Below, one piece after another: positions 34,029-43,167 of a stretch of 43,564 nt of DNA; position 1 is the stretch's first letter; each line of letters begins with the position of its first letter. The position numbers and the translations under genes were made by a program. Origin of the DNA: Chitinophaga pinensis (GTDB taxonomy: Bacteria; Bacteroidota; Bacteroidia; UKL13-3); assembly GCA_945861965.1 (NCBI GenBank), contig CAMAWM010000001.1, positions 1 to 43,564 of the forward strand, read 5' to 3'. The notes below the pieces were generated by a model. It was not told the origin of the DNA. It ran no database searches and worked only from the letters and a program-made list of their open reading frames with translations.

Positions 34029-34059
34029 CAAAAATAGATTTAGGATTTGGTATAGACAA
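34029..34059 (-). promoter_or_regulatory. Candidate promoter of the RmlD-like gene, nearly leaderless
   Basis: On the minus strand TTG (34057-34059) is followed after 20 bases by TATTTTTG (34029-34036), a full match to the Bacteroidota consensus. The -7 box ends only 4 bases before ATG 34024, so transcription should start at or next to the start codon. Confidence 0.45.
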
Positions 34060-34205
34060 GAACTTGATTTTATTTTTAGTGATTAACAAATCAATTGTTT
34101 GATTTAATTTAAATTATTAATAATCAATGGTTAAACAATCAAAACACGTAGTATAAATGCTTTGAATCATCAAAAAATATCTGCCACTCTGTCATTAAAA
34201 GGATT

Positions 34206-34213
34206 TATATTTG
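34206..34213 (+). promoter_or_regulatory. Candidate -7 box of the miaB operon
   Basis: TATATTTG matches TAnnTTTG fully, 22 bases before the TTG start of miaB at 34236. The -33 region is weak (CTG at 34181-34183, spacing 22). Its position supports the TTG as the true start because a start further upstream would precede the transcript. Confidence 0.42.
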
Positions 34214-34235
34214 TCGTCCAAAAATTTAAAATATC

Positions 34236-35615
34236 TTGAGTGAAGTAGTTGCAGATATTAAACCTGAAAAGGCCATTCGTAAATTGTACATTGAAACTTA
34301 CGGATGCGCTATGAACTTTGCCGATAGCGAGGTGGTTGCATCCATTATGGCTGATAAGGGATTTAAAACTACCAACGAAATTTCAGAAGCAGATGTAATT
34401 TTTGTAAATACTTGTTCTATTCGCGACAATGCCGAATCAAGAGTTTGGGGGCGATTACGAGAAATTAAATTTCAGAAAAAAAGAAATCCAGGAATAATCA
34501 TTGGAGTTTTGGGATGTATGGCCGAAAGGTTGAAATCGCAATTATTAGAAAAGGAACAAGTAGTTGATATAGTTGTTGGTCCAGATGCTTATCGAGATAT
34601 TCCTCAATTGATTGCTCAGGTTGAAGAGGGACAAAAAGCGGTGAATGTACTTTTGTCAAGAGAAGAAACATATGCAGAAATAACTCCAGTAAGATTAAGT
34701 AGCAATGGCGTAACAGCATTTATTACAATAACTCGAGGTTGCGATAATATGTGTAGTTTTTGTGTTGTGCCTTTTACACGAGGTCGTGAAAGGAGTCGAT
34801 CATCTGAGTCGATCGTTGCTGAAGCGCAAAATTTATACGACAACGGATACAAAGAAGTAACCTTACTTGGTCAGAATGTAGATTCGTACGAAGAAGAAAA
34901 TGAAGCGGGAGAAACGGTTTGTACATTTGCGCAATTGCTTGAAAAAGTAGCGCAAATTGCAGCTGATTTGCGAGTTCGTTTTTCGTCATCTCACCCAAAA
35001 GATATAACAGATGATGTTTTGTACACAATAAAAAAGCACAATAATATTTGCAATCATATTCATTATCCTTTACAAAGTGGAAACAGCCGTATTTTAAATT
35101 TGATGAATCGAACGTATGATCGAGAATGGTTTAAAAATCGTTTGGATAAAATTCGTTCAGTCATTCCTGATTGTGGAATATCTAGCGATGTAATTGCAGG
35201 TTTTTGTTCTGAAACCGAAAATGAACATGCAGAAACATTAAGTATGTTTGAGTATGCGCAATTTGATTTTGCGTACATGTATCAATACAGCGAAAGGCCT
35301 GGAACTCTGGCTGCAAATCGCTATAAAGACGATGTGACTCCAGAAATAAAACACCGAAGATTAAATGAAATTATTGTCTTGCAACAATCCATTAGTTTGA
35401 AGAAAAACAAAAATGAAATTGGCAATGTTCATACTGTTCTTATTGAAGGATTATCTAAAAAATCCGAGAATGATTTTAGAGGCAGAAACAATCAAAACAG
35501 GGTGGTTATTTTTCCAAAAGAAAATTATACAAAAGGACAATTTGTGAAAGTAATAATTGAACAAAGTACCGCTACAAGTTTGATTGGAAAAGCAATTGAA
35601 CTTGTTCAATTCTAA
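34236..35615 (+). CDS. miaB: tRNA-2-methylthio-N6-dimethylallyladenosine synthase
   Basis: This is MiaB, the radical-SAM methylthiotransferase that converts i6A37 to ms2i6A37 in tRNAs. The N-terminal UPF0004 domain has cluster cysteines Cys24 (YGCAMN), Cys60 ([10 protein letters not shown]) and Cys94 (LGCMAERL). The radical-SAM motif is Cys169, Cys173 and Cys176 ([10 protein letters not shown]). A C-terminal TRAM domain follows ([13 protein letters not shown] ... [21 protein letters not shown]). At 459 residues it is normal length. The start is TTG at 34236: no ATG exists before the conserved motif at residue 18, and a -7 box lies 22 bases upstream. It heads a three-gene operon, with 14 bases to the next gene. 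Confidence 0.94.
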   Translation: MSEVVADIKPEKAIRKLYIETYGCAMNFADSEVVASIMADKGFKTTNEISEADVIFVNTCSIRDNAESRVWGRLREIKFQKKRNPGIIIGVLGCMAERLKSQLLEKEQVVDIVVGPDAYRDIPQLIAQVEEGQKAVNVLLSREETYAEITPVRLSSNGVTAFITITRGCDNMCSFCVVPFTRGRERSRSSESIVAEAQNLYDNGYKEVTLLGQNVDSYEEENEAGETVCTFAQLLEKVAQIAADLRVRFSSSHPKDITDDVLYTIKKHNNICNHIHYPLQSGNSRILNLMNRTYDREWFKNRLDKIRSVIPDCGISSDVIAGFCSETENEHAETLSMFEYAQFDFAYMYQYSERPGTLAANRYKDDVTPEIKHRRLNEIIVLQQSISLKKNKNEIGNVHTVLIEGLSKKSENDFRGRNNQNRVVIFPKENYTKGQFVKVIIEQSTATSLIGKAIELVQF

Positions 35616-35629
35616 TAAATTTAGATAAT

Positions 35630-37051
35630 ATGTTTTATTTAATAGGATTAATATTTTGTATTCCGCTGCTCTTTATTTTAATAAAAGGGTTTAATACTAT
35701 TTTTAAACCAGATGTTCATCCATTGAACTTGCATTTCTATACAATTTCTGACGAAGCGTTTTTTGAAAAATGGGATTCGTTTCTTTATAAATTCAATTTG
35801 TATTACCGCAATTTGAACGAAGAAGGAAGAATAAAATTTAATAAAAGATTAAAAGAATTAGCATCAACTATTTTGGTTGTCGGAAAAGAAAATCTACAAA
35901 TTACAGATGAAATAAAAATTATTTTACTTTCCTATATCGTTCAATTGACCTATGGTTTAAAGAATTTTAAACTTCAAGGATTTGAACATATTTATCTTTA
36001 TCCCAATGAATTTTTTTCAAAGAAAAGTGAAGAAAGTTTAAAAGGTGCAACCTACACTTCAAAAATAATTGCTTTGTCGTGGAGGCATTTTGCCGAAGAA
36101 CATTTGCAAGCCCGCGATGGAAATAATGTTGGACTTCATCAATTGGCTCTTGCATTAAGCAGAACGGTTTCAAACGGTAGAAATTACGATTTGAGTTTTG
36201 GTAGTTATTTGGATAAATGGTTTGAAATTGCATCGGCAGAAACAAAACAAAAACCAACAATTGCGAATGATTTTTTTGCTGATTTAAATATAGAAGATCG
36301 CAAACAATTTTTTGCTAAAAGTGTAGAATGTTTTTTTGAAATTCCTGAGCAACTACGATTAAAACTCCCAAATACGTATGCTCATTTATCCTTGTTGTTA
36401 AATCAGGATTTGTTAAATATTTCAGACAACTATAGCTATAAGAAAGACCGATTTAACAACCTACATTTAGTATCGCATTTGCCACAAAAAATTAAAAAAT
36501 CATTTAAGTATAGAGATTGGCATTGGTCGTATAGTATCGTGTTTTTTGGATTGCTTTTAAGTCCAATATTTTTTTACTTTTTATTGCACAATGTTGCCAT
36601 TAATTTACAACAATTGTTGTATGCAATAATCATTGGAGGAATTGTTGCATCTGCGTTGTTTTACAACTTGTTTAAAGAAATGGAACTTTTTACTTCGTAT
36701 AAATTATTTTTAGTGTATTGTATGCTTGCCTTAGCGCCTGTTTTTTTATTTATTTCGCTTTCGTTAAACTTATTTATAAATTATCCAGAAAAGAAAATTT
36801 CAATACATCAAATCGAATCTGTAAATAGAAATTATTATTACGATAGCAGAGGAAATGCAGTTGCTTTAAAATCGATTACATTTTATTTTGGCGATCAGTT
36901 TTTGAATGATTTTCCATTTCTCAGAACTTTCGAATCCGATGAAATTCCTTCAGGAATAATCAGTCATCATACACAAGTGCTTTATGAAATCACAACTGGA
37001 TTATTTGGAATTCCAGTTATTAAAAACAAAAAAATTATCACAGAAGAATGA
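35630..37051 (+). CDS. Multi-pass membrane protein with degenerate MtfA/M90-like peptidase domain
   Basis: This 473-residue protein has an N-terminal membrane helix (about 2-20), then a soluble domain (about 35-270) that follows the layout of the M90 peptidase MtfA. The zinc motif region reads GLHQLALALS where the family has HEFAHAL-D, so the Glu is Gln171 and the second His is Leu174. A downstream motif is kept (KSVECFFEIPEQLRLKLPNTYAHL, matching the SExFFE-x-P segment). Three hydrophobic helices follow (about 300-319, 328-346, 358-383), then an extracytoplasmic tail of about 90 residues. It is therefore probably a non-catalytic relative used for binding. Its TGA overlaps the ATG of the sigma-54 activator (ATGA). 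MtfA of enterobacteria binds the transcription factor Mlc, so a regulatory link to the adjacent activator is a reasonable but unproven inference. The family match is by pattern, not by search. Confidence 0.7.
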   Translation: MFYLIGLIFCIPLLFILIKGFNTIFKPDVHPLNLHFYTISDEAFFEKWDSFLYKFNLYYRNLNEEGRIKFNKRLKELASTILVVGKENLQITDEIKIILLSYIVQLTYGLKNFKLQGFEHIYLYPNEFFSKKSEESLKGATYTSKIIALSWRHFAEEHLQARDGNNVGLHQLALALSRTVSNGRNYDLSFGSYLDKWFEIASAETKQKPTIANDFFADLNIEDRKQFFAKSVECFFEIPEQLRLKLPNTYAHLSLLLNQDLLNISDNYSYKKDRFNNLHLVSHLPQKIKKSFKYRDWHWSYSIVFFGLLLSPIFFYFLLHNVAINLQQLLYAIIIGGIVASALFYNLFKEMELFTSYKLFLVYCMLALAPVFLFISLSLNLFINYPEKKISIHQIESVNRNYYYDSRGNAVALKSITFYFGDQFLNDFPFLRTFESDEIPSGIISHHTQVLYEITTGLFGIPVIKNKKIITEE

Positions 37052-38283
37052 ACATACAAGAAATTAAACAACGCTACGAAATCATTGGCAATTCGCCATT
37101 GTTAAATTATGCTTTGGAAACAGCAGTGAAGGTTTCGCCAACAGATATTACAGTTTTAATTAACGGTGAAAGTGGTGTTGGAAAAGAAGCATTTTCAAAA
37201 ATCATTCATTCGCTTAGCGCACGAAAACACGGACCATTTATAGCCGTAAACTGCGGTGCAATTCCAGAAGGAACAATAGATTCCGAATTGTTCGGTCACG
37301 AAAAAGGATCTTTTACAGGAGCGGTTGATATGCGCAAAGGATATTTCGAAACCGTTAGCGGTGGAACAATTTTTTTGGATGAAGTAGGGGAGTTGCCATT
37401 GGAAACTCAATCGCGATTGTTAAGAATTTTAGAGAGTGGAGAATTTATTAAAGTTGGTTCCAGCAAAGTGCAAAAAACAGATGTGCGAATAATTGCAGCA
37501 ACTAATCGCAATTTGTTAGACTATTCAGCAAGTGGAAAATTTAGAGAAGATTTATACTACAGACTTTCAACGGTGCCAATTAAAGTGCCATCGTTGCGCG
37601 ATAGAAAGGAAGATGTTTATTTATTATTTAGAAAATTTAGTGCTGATTTCTCAGAAAAATATAAATCAAAACAGGTTGTACTAAACGATGAAGCACAAAA
37701 TATTTTAACCAATTATCGTTGGCCTGGAAACATTCGTCAATTGAAAAACATAGCCGAACAACTTTCGGTTTTAGACGAAGATAAAAATGTAAATGCTTAC
37801 GAATTGACACAAGTATTGCCAGCCGAAAGTACTAATTTGCCGGCATTGTTAGGAAATGTTTCGCATGAAAAACACTTGAGTGAACGAGATATTTTTTACA
37901 AAGTTTTGCTTGATTTGCGAAAAGATTTAAACGACTTAAAAGGAATTGTTTTTGATATGATGCAAGCTGGAAATTTTCATTCGGCTGATTACTTAAATTT
38001 AAAACAAGAACAAATTAACAGAACATTTTCGGATAAAAATTTTTCGCAAAATTCTCCAAATGTAATGATGCCAAACATTACACAAATGCAAGCTCCGGCA
38101 ATTATTGAAATTCCGGTTTTGCAAGCCGAACCCGAAATTTTATCTCTTGAACAAAGGGAAAAGGAGCTGATCAAAAAAGCATTAGTAAAATACAATGGAA
38201 AAAGAAAAAAAGCTGCTAATGAATTAGGAATCTCTGAAAGAACATTGTACAGAAAAATTAAGCAATACGATTTAGAAGATTAG
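37048..38283 (+). CDS. Sigma-54-dependent transcriptional activator without sensor domain
   Basis: This 411-residue AAA+ enhancer-binding protein starts almost directly with the ATPase domain. Walker A is GESGVGKE (40-47), the sigma-54 contact loop is GSFTGA (87-92, Ala replaced by Ser in GAFTGA), Walker B is GGTIFLDEVGEL (about 105-116), and the sensor and arginine-finger region includes REDLYYRLSTVPIKVPSLRDR. A linker with Gln/Asn/Pro-rich composition follows, then a Fis-type helix-turn-helix (KKAANELGISERTLYRKI). It has no receiver, PAS or GAF domain, so its signal must come from another protein or from its level. The immediately upstream, translationally coupled membrane protein is the obvious candidate. 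Related activators lie next to miaB in other Bacteroidota. Confidence 0.9.
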   Translation: MNIQEIKQRYEIIGNSPLLNYALETAVKVSPTDITVLINGESGVGKEAFSKIIHSLSARKHGPFIAVNCGAIPEGTIDSELFGHEKGSFTGAVDMRKGYFETVSGGTIFLDEVGELPLETQSRLLRILESGEFIKVGSSKVQKTDVRIIAATNRNLLDYSASGKFREDLYYRLSTVPIKVPSLRDRKEDVYLLFRKFSADFSEKYKSKQVVLNDEAQNILTNYRWPGNIRQLKNIAEQLSVLDEDKNVNAYELTQVLPAESTNLPALLGNVSHEKHLSERDIFYKVLLDLRKDLNDLKGIVFDMMQAGNFHSADYLNLKQEQINRTFSDKNFSQNSPNVMMPNITQMQAPAIIEIPVLQAEPEILSLEQREKELIKKALVKYNGKRKKAANELGISERTLYRKIKQYDLED

Positions 38284-38301
38284 CAATTTCATTGAATTGC
38301 T
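38282..38301 (+). terminator. Small hairpin between convergent genes
   Basis: AGCAATTT (38282-38289) pairs with GAATTGCT (38294-38301) across a CATT loop, one G-U pair, and is followed by TTT. It begins inside the stop codon of the sigma-54 activator gene and overlaps the stop of the convergent phosphorylase gene. Weak but well placed. Confidence 0.5.
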
Positions 38302-39104
38302 TTTATTAATTCTTTCATCAAAATCGTCATTTTAGGTTCAGCAATTTGTGCCGCTGCAATAACTTTTTCTAATGTAGTTGGTTCTAAAATTTCAGGAAAT
38401 CCTAAATCGGTAATTACAGTAATTCCAAATACTTTCATATTGGCATGTCGTGCAACAATTACTTCTGGCACAGTACTCATTCCAACTGCATCTGCGCCCA
38501 TCAGATGCAACATTTTATACTCAGCTTTTGTTTCCAAAGTGGGTCCTTGTACAGCTACATAAGTTCCTTCGTGAAGTAAAATATTGTTTTCAATTGCAAT
38601 TTTTTTAGCAAGTTCAATTAAATTTTTATTGTAAGGTGTGCTCATGTCCGGAAATCGAGGGCCTAATTCTTCGTAATTTTTTCCTCGCAATGGATGTTCT
38701 GGTAATAGGTTGATATGGTCATTAATTATCATCAAATCGCTGACATTAAAATTTCTATTTAACCCACCTGATGCATTGCTAATAAACAAAGTATTTATTC
38801 CAAGTTGCTTCATCACTCTAATAGGAAAAGTAATTTGTTGCATGCTGTATCCTTCGTAATAATGAAACCTTCCTTGCATTACAACAACTTGTTTCCCGCT
38901 TAATTTTCCGAACAATAATTTGCCTTTGTGGCTTTCAACGGTTGATACCTGGAAATGTGGAATGTCGATATAGTTTAATTCGCATTCAATTTCAATTTCA
39001 TCAGCAAGCGAACTTAAACCTGTGCCAAGTATTATTCCAATAGTTGGCTTGAAAGAATGTTTGGATAAAATAAAATCAGTTGCTTCGTTTATTTGCTTCA
39101 ACAT
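38289..39104 (-). CDS. punA: Purine-nucleoside phosphorylase, trimeric type
   Basis: This roughly 271-residue trimeric PNP cleaves purine nucleosides with phosphate to base and ribose 1-phosphate. The family motifs are [14 protein letters not shown], the phosphate-binding [19 protein letters not shown], the base-binding [17 protein letters not shown] (with Glu) and [15 protein letters not shown] followed by ITDLGF. The frame could open at TTG 39110, but ATG 39104 ([10 protein letters not shown]) is preferred. It still overlaps lpxK by 29 bases, so the two are coupled. PNP next to lpxK is an arrangement I have seen in Bacteroidota. Confidence 0.93.
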   Translation of the reverse strand: MLKQINEATDFILSKHSFKPTIGIILGTGLSSLADEIEIECELNYIDIPHFQVSTVESHKGKLLFGKLSGKQVVVMQGRFHYYEGYSMQQITFPIRVMKQLGINTLFISNASGGLNRNFNVSDLMIINDHINLLPEHPLRGKNYEELGPRFPDMSTPYNKNLIELAKKIAIENNILLHEGTYVAVQGPTLETKAEYKMLHLMGADAVGMSTVPEVIVARHANMKVFGITVITDLGFPEILEPTTLEKVIAAAQIAEPKMTILMKELIKAIQ

Positions 39105-40149
39105 AATCAAATATCATTGTATTAAATTCATTTTTACTCGAATCAAAAAAATCAATTTCTAAAGGAAGATAAAACAGGTTTTTGTTTTTAAAAATCGTTT
39201 TAAATTCATCACCTTCTAAGCGCATCGCGTCTTTTTCGGTGGTAATAATTAATTTTTTATCTGACGCCTCTTCATCGTAAAAACGCAAAATTCTTTCAGC
39301 GTCTTCAATTGTGTAATGATGATGATCAGCAAATTTTATATGTGTTATCGTATTTTTAAAATGCGAAGAAATATAATTCTCAAAACTTGTTGCATTGGCA
39401 ATTCCTGAAAACAAAACGACAGTGTGATTTTTAAATTCATTTTGTGTTATTGTTTCGTCACCAAAAACAGATTTCAAATCCCCGAAATTTTGGAATGAAA
39501 AAAAGATTTTTTGGTTTTCAGTAGGATTAATTTCCGATTCGAGTTTTTTCATTTCCTCCGAATTTAAAACTTGCGGACATTTAGTTACAACAATTGCATG
39601 GGCTCGTTTATATGCAAATCTATATTCTCGTAATGTTCCGGCTGGAGCTAAGTAATCGCGAGTAAAAAGATTGTTGTAATCCGTAAGCAAAATGTTTAAA
39701 CCTGCCGTAATTGCTCTGTGTTGAAAAGCATCGTCTAACAAAACAATATCAGTTTCTGGAGCGTCATATAATAAATTGGGGACGCCAATTACTCGTTGTT
39801 CACAAACTCCAACTTCTATTGTATCGGCAAATTTTCGTTTAATTTGTAATGGTTCATCGCCAATCATTTCCGCATCGCTTTGTTCATTTGCAAAAACATA
39901 ACCTCGCGTCACTCTTTTATAACCACGACTGAGCATGGCAACTTTATGTTTTGAACTTAACAAACGAATTAAATACTCGATATGTGGCGTTTTACCAGTT
40001 CCGCCAAATGCTAAATTTCCAACATTAATTACAGGCAAATCGAATTTTACTGAGCCCAATAGTTTAAAATCATACAGCAGATTTCTAAGCAATAAAAGTA
40101 TTGCATAAACCAAAACCAATGGCGCTAATATGATTCTAACAAGTATCAA
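39076..40149 (-). CDS. lpxK: Tetraacyldisaccharide 4'-kinase
   Basis: This is LpxK, which phosphorylates the 4' position of the lipid A disaccharide precursor at the inner membrane. A membrane-associating N terminus ([22 protein letters not shown]) precedes the P-loop GGTGKT (49-54, in [19 protein letters not shown]). The family motifs [29 protein letters not shown] and [10 protein letters not shown] follow. At about 357 residues it is full length. The start is TTG at 40149; no ATG precedes the conserved RNLLYD region, so a non-ATG start is required. Its 3' end overlaps the phosphorylase gene. It indicates an LPS-containing Gram-negative envelope. Confidence 0.94.
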   Translation of the reverse strand: MILVRIILAPLVLVYAILLLLRNLLYDFKLLGSVKFDLPVINVGNLAFGGTGKTPHIEYLIRLLSSKHKVAMLSRGYKRVTRGYVFANEQSDAEMIGDEPLQIKRKFADTIEVGVCEQRVIGVPNLLYDAPETDIVLLDDAFQHRAITAGLNILLTDYNNLFTRDYLAPAGTLREYRFAYKRAHAIVVTKCPQVLNSEEMKKLESEINPTENQKIFFSFQNFGDLKSVFGDETITQNEFKNHTVVLFSGIANATSFENYISSHFKNTITHIKFADHHHYTIEDAERILRFYDEEASDKKLIITTEKDAMRLEGDEFKTIFKNKNLFYLPLEIDFFDSSKNEFNTMIFDYVEANKRSN

Positions 40150-40235
40150 ACGGTTGGCAATGTAAGTAGATTTTTAAAAAGGATTTGTGAAATGGAATTT
40201 TGAAGTCTAAATATTTGTACAATTTTAATTGAAAA

Positions 40236-40709
40236 CTATTGAACCATTTTATTTGCACAATAACTGCTTGCAAAGGCATCTGGTTTGGCTTTAAACACAA
40301 ATCCCATACTTAAAATGTAACCCATCGCTTCGTGCAATGCTCCATGAGATTTGAACTGAGGATTGGTGTTGATATCGGCATGTATTTCCATATCTATATT
40401 GTAAGTATCTAACAAATCGCAAAGTTCGTATGCAATTGCAATTGACTTAGAAACTTCGTTCAACATTCTTTCTTTTAAAGTAAATTTTTGTTTTGATTTT
40501 TCGCTGCTGATAAACATAAAACCACCACGCTTTTCGCGTACAAAAACTATAACGGTTGCGAACTCTGTAACTGCTTGTGTTACCTGGCTGTCTGTGCCAA
40601 TGCAAACTTTTAGCTTGTTGCCATTTTTAGTTTCATTGACAATTGTTTTTTCTACTTCATCCAGTATATTGTAATGAATTTCTTCGCCATTAAATCTTCG
40701 CCATTGCAT
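40236..40709 (-). CDS. YkuK-like RNase H-fold protein (DUF458)
   Basis: This 157-residue protein has the start WRRFNGEEI, the first strand VCIGTDSQV with the Asp expected in this RNase H-like family, a second strand ATVIVFVREKRGGF and the later IEIHADIN-like segment (MEIHADINTNPQFKSHGA). This is the YkuK/DUF458 family, a predicted RNase H-fold protein whose activity is, to my knowledge, not established. Length and motif order are normal. It lies upstream of lpxK on the same strand with an 86-base spacer, and no functional link is evident. Confidence 0.85.
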   Translation of the reverse strand: MQWRRFNGEEIHYNILDEVEKTIVNETKNGNKLKVCIGTDSQVTQAVTEFATVIVFVREKRGGFMFISSEKSKQKFTLKERMLNEVSKSIAIAYELCDLLDTYNIDMEIHADINTNPQFKSHGALHEAMGYILSMGFVFKAKPDAFASSYCANKMVQ

Positions 40710-40929
40710 AGCTTAATTTTTTTATAAAAATAAAACCTAAATTCAGAATAACAACATTATTTTATTCAATAATGATGTTTGATATAGTTATTGTAGAGTC
40801 AACATTTTTAATTTTTCAATTTATATGTTAAATATTTATATGATAGTTGAGTTGTATTTTGATCGTTAATTAGTTATCCTCGCAAGGTATTTCCTATTTT
40901 ACTAATCAATTAAAAAACATCCAATAATT

Positions 40930-43101
40930 ATGAAAAGATTTTTTGTTTTAGCAAGTGTTTTATTGTCGCTAAACTCTTTTTCGCAAAACACGTTTAAGGC
41001 AATTGTTAAAGAAAAAGACAGCGATAAAATATTAACCGGAGCTAGTTTACAATTTGAAGGAACAAATTTTGGAGGATTTGCAGACTCTAATGGTTCGATA
41101 GTAATTTTAAATATTCCTGATGGAAAATATATCCTCAATATTTCATTTTTAGGATACGCTAGTTTTATTGATTCAATCGAATTTCCATTAAAAGATAATG
41201 AAGCTAAAACTTATTTTTTAGAAAGCGAAGGCGATGAAATGGAAGCTGTAATAATCAGCACAACACGAAGCTCGAGAACGGTTAAGGATATTCCTACACG
41301 AGTTGAATTTATTGCTGGAGAAGAGTTAGATGAAAAAGCAAATATGAAGCCGGGCGATATACGAATGATGTTAAATGAAAGCACTGGAATTTTAGTTCAA
41401 CAAACATCTGCAACTTCTGCCAATGCATCGATCAGAATTCAAGGTTTGGATGGCCGATACACTCAAATTTTAAAAGATGGTTTTCCGTTGTATTCTGGTT
41501 TTGCAGGTGGATTGAGTTTGCTTCAAACGCCTCCACTTGATTTAAAACAAGTCGAACTTATAAAAGGTTCGGCTTCTACATTGTATGGTGGCGGTGCAAT
41601 TGCGGGATTAGTAAATTTGATTTCGAAAGAACCAACTGATAAAAAAGAATTGAAATTGCTCATCAATGGAACTTCGGCAATGGGTTTAGATTTGAATTCT
41701 TTTTTTGCAAAAAGATATGATAAAATGGGTATTACTTTATTGGCAACACGCAATAGCAACAAAGCGTATGACCCCGCAAATGTTGGATTTTCTGCAATTC
41801 CGAAATTTGAACGCTACACATTAAATCCTCGATTGTTTTATTATTTTAATGAAAACACGAAACTCAATTTCGGAATAAATTCAACATGGGAAGAAAGGCT
41901 TGGCGGTGACATGAAATACATTAATGGCGACAGAGATACTTCGAATAATTATTTCGAAAAAAACAATACAAAACGAATTGCAACTCAAATGTCATTCGAA
42001 CATAAAATCAATGAAAACAAGTCGTTGAAATTAAAAAATAGCATCAGTTATTTCGAACGACAAATTGCCATTCCTGGATATTTATTTGATGGCATTCAAT
42101 ACAATACTTTTACAGAAATGAATTATGTGGTGAATACTAAAAAAGCCGAATGGATTGGTGGTTTAAATTTGTGGACCGAAGATTTTACTGAGAAAAAAGT
42201 TGACACTTTACCATTAAGAAATTACACTCAGAACACCTTTGGATTATTTTTTCAAAATATTTTCAAAGCGACAAGTAAACTAACCGTTGAAAGCGGATTG
42301 AGAGCCGATTATGTAAATGAGTACGGATTAATATTTTTGCCGCGAGTTTCATGTTTATTTGTAATAAATCAAAGCTTGAACTCGAGATTAGGAGGAGGAT
42401 TTGGTTACAAATCGCCAACAATTTTTACCGAAGAAAGCGAGCGATTACAATTCAGAAAAGCGTTGCCAATTGATTCAAAAACAAACACACTTGAAAAAAG
42501 TTATGGCGCCAATTGGGATATAACTTACCGTTGCAGTTTTGCCGATGAAAAAATATCATTCAACTTGAATCATTTGTTTTTTTATACTCGACTAAATAAT
42601 CCGTTAAAATTAATAGCATTGACAAATGAAATGTGGCAATTTCAAAATTTATCTGCTCATTTTGAAACCAAAGGAATGGAAACAAATATGAAATTTGGTT
42701 ACCAAGATTATAAATTGTTTTTAGGATATACTTATACCGATATTAAAATAATTAGTGGAACATCAGAAGCAAGAAATCCACTAACACCAGAGCATCGCAT
42801 AAATGCTGTGTTGATGTATGAAGTGGAAGAAAAATGGAAGTTGGGATTAGAAGCATATTATTTCAGCGAACAATATTTAAGCGATGGAACAACAGGAAAA
42901 GATTTTTGGATAATGGGATTTATGGCTGAAAGACTTTGGGAAAATTTTTCGTTGTATATCAACTTTGAGAATTTTTTGGATGCTCGCCAAACTAAATTTG
43001 GCACTATTTACACTGGAGCTAGAAACAATCCGAACTTTAAAGAAATATATGCGCCTTTGGATGGATTTGTTATAAATGGTGGACTTAAGATACGGCTTTA
43101 A
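40930..43101 (+). CDS. TonB-dependent outer-membrane receptor
   Basis: This 723-residue receptor has a signal peptide (about 1-18, ending SFS-Q), a carboxypeptidase-regulatory-like beta-sandwich typical of Bacteroidota receptors (about 20-108; GASLQFEGTNFGGFADSNGSIVILNIPDG), a plug domain (about 115-235; IRIQGLDGRYTQILKDGFPLYSG ... VELIKGSASTLYGGGAIAGLVNLISKEP) and a 22-strand barrel ending VINGGLKIRL. There is no SusD partner gene next to it, so it is not a SusC/D pair; siderophore, vitamin or metal uptake is more likely, but the substrate cannot be told. It is transcribed alone. The 220-base upstream spacer has no promoter I would defend. Confidence 0.93.
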   Translation: MKRFFVLASVLLSLNSFSQNTFKAIVKEKDSDKILTGASLQFEGTNFGGFADSNGSIVILNIPDGKYILNISFLGYASFIDSIEFPLKDNEAKTYFLESEGDEMEAVIISTTRSSRTVKDIPTRVEFIAGEELDEKANMKPGDIRMMLNESTGILVQQTSATSANASIRIQGLDGRYTQILKDGFPLYSGFAGGLSLLQTPPLDLKQVELIKGSASTLYGGGAIAGLVNLISKEPTDKKELKLLINGTSAMGLDLNSFFAKRYDKMGITLLATRNSNKAYDPANVGFSAIPKFERYTLNPRLFYYFNENTKLNFGINSTWEERLGGDMKYINGDRDTSNNYFEKNNTKRIATQMSFEHKINENKSLKLKNSISYFERQIAIPGYLFDGIQYNTFTEMNYVVNTKKAEWIGGLNLWTEDFTEKKVDTLPLRNYTQNTFGLFFQNIFKATSKLTVESGLRADYVNEYGLIFLPRVSCLFVINQSLNSRLGGGFGYKSPTIFTEESERLQFRKALPIDSKTNTLEKSYGANWDITYRCSFADEKISFNLNHLFFYTRLNNPLKLIALTNEMWQFQNLSAHFETKGMETNMKFGYQDYKLFLGYTYTDIKIISGTSEARNPLTPEHRINAVLMYEVEEKWKLGLEAYYFSEQYLSDGTTGKDFWIMGFMAERLWENFSLYINFENFLDARQTKFGTIYTGARNNPNFKEIYAPLDGFVINGGLKIRL

Positions 43102-43167
43102 TTTTTTTTCAATTGCTATTTTACTGCGTTTGCATATTATTTGTAAATTCGCCTTTTTGTAAATTAA

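Noticed and set aside
40801-40929. Promoter or riboswitch before the TonB-dependent receptor gene.
   Set aside because: TATTTTG at 40855-40861 is one base short of the -7 consensus, no -33 fits, and no conserved riboswitch fold is recognisable.
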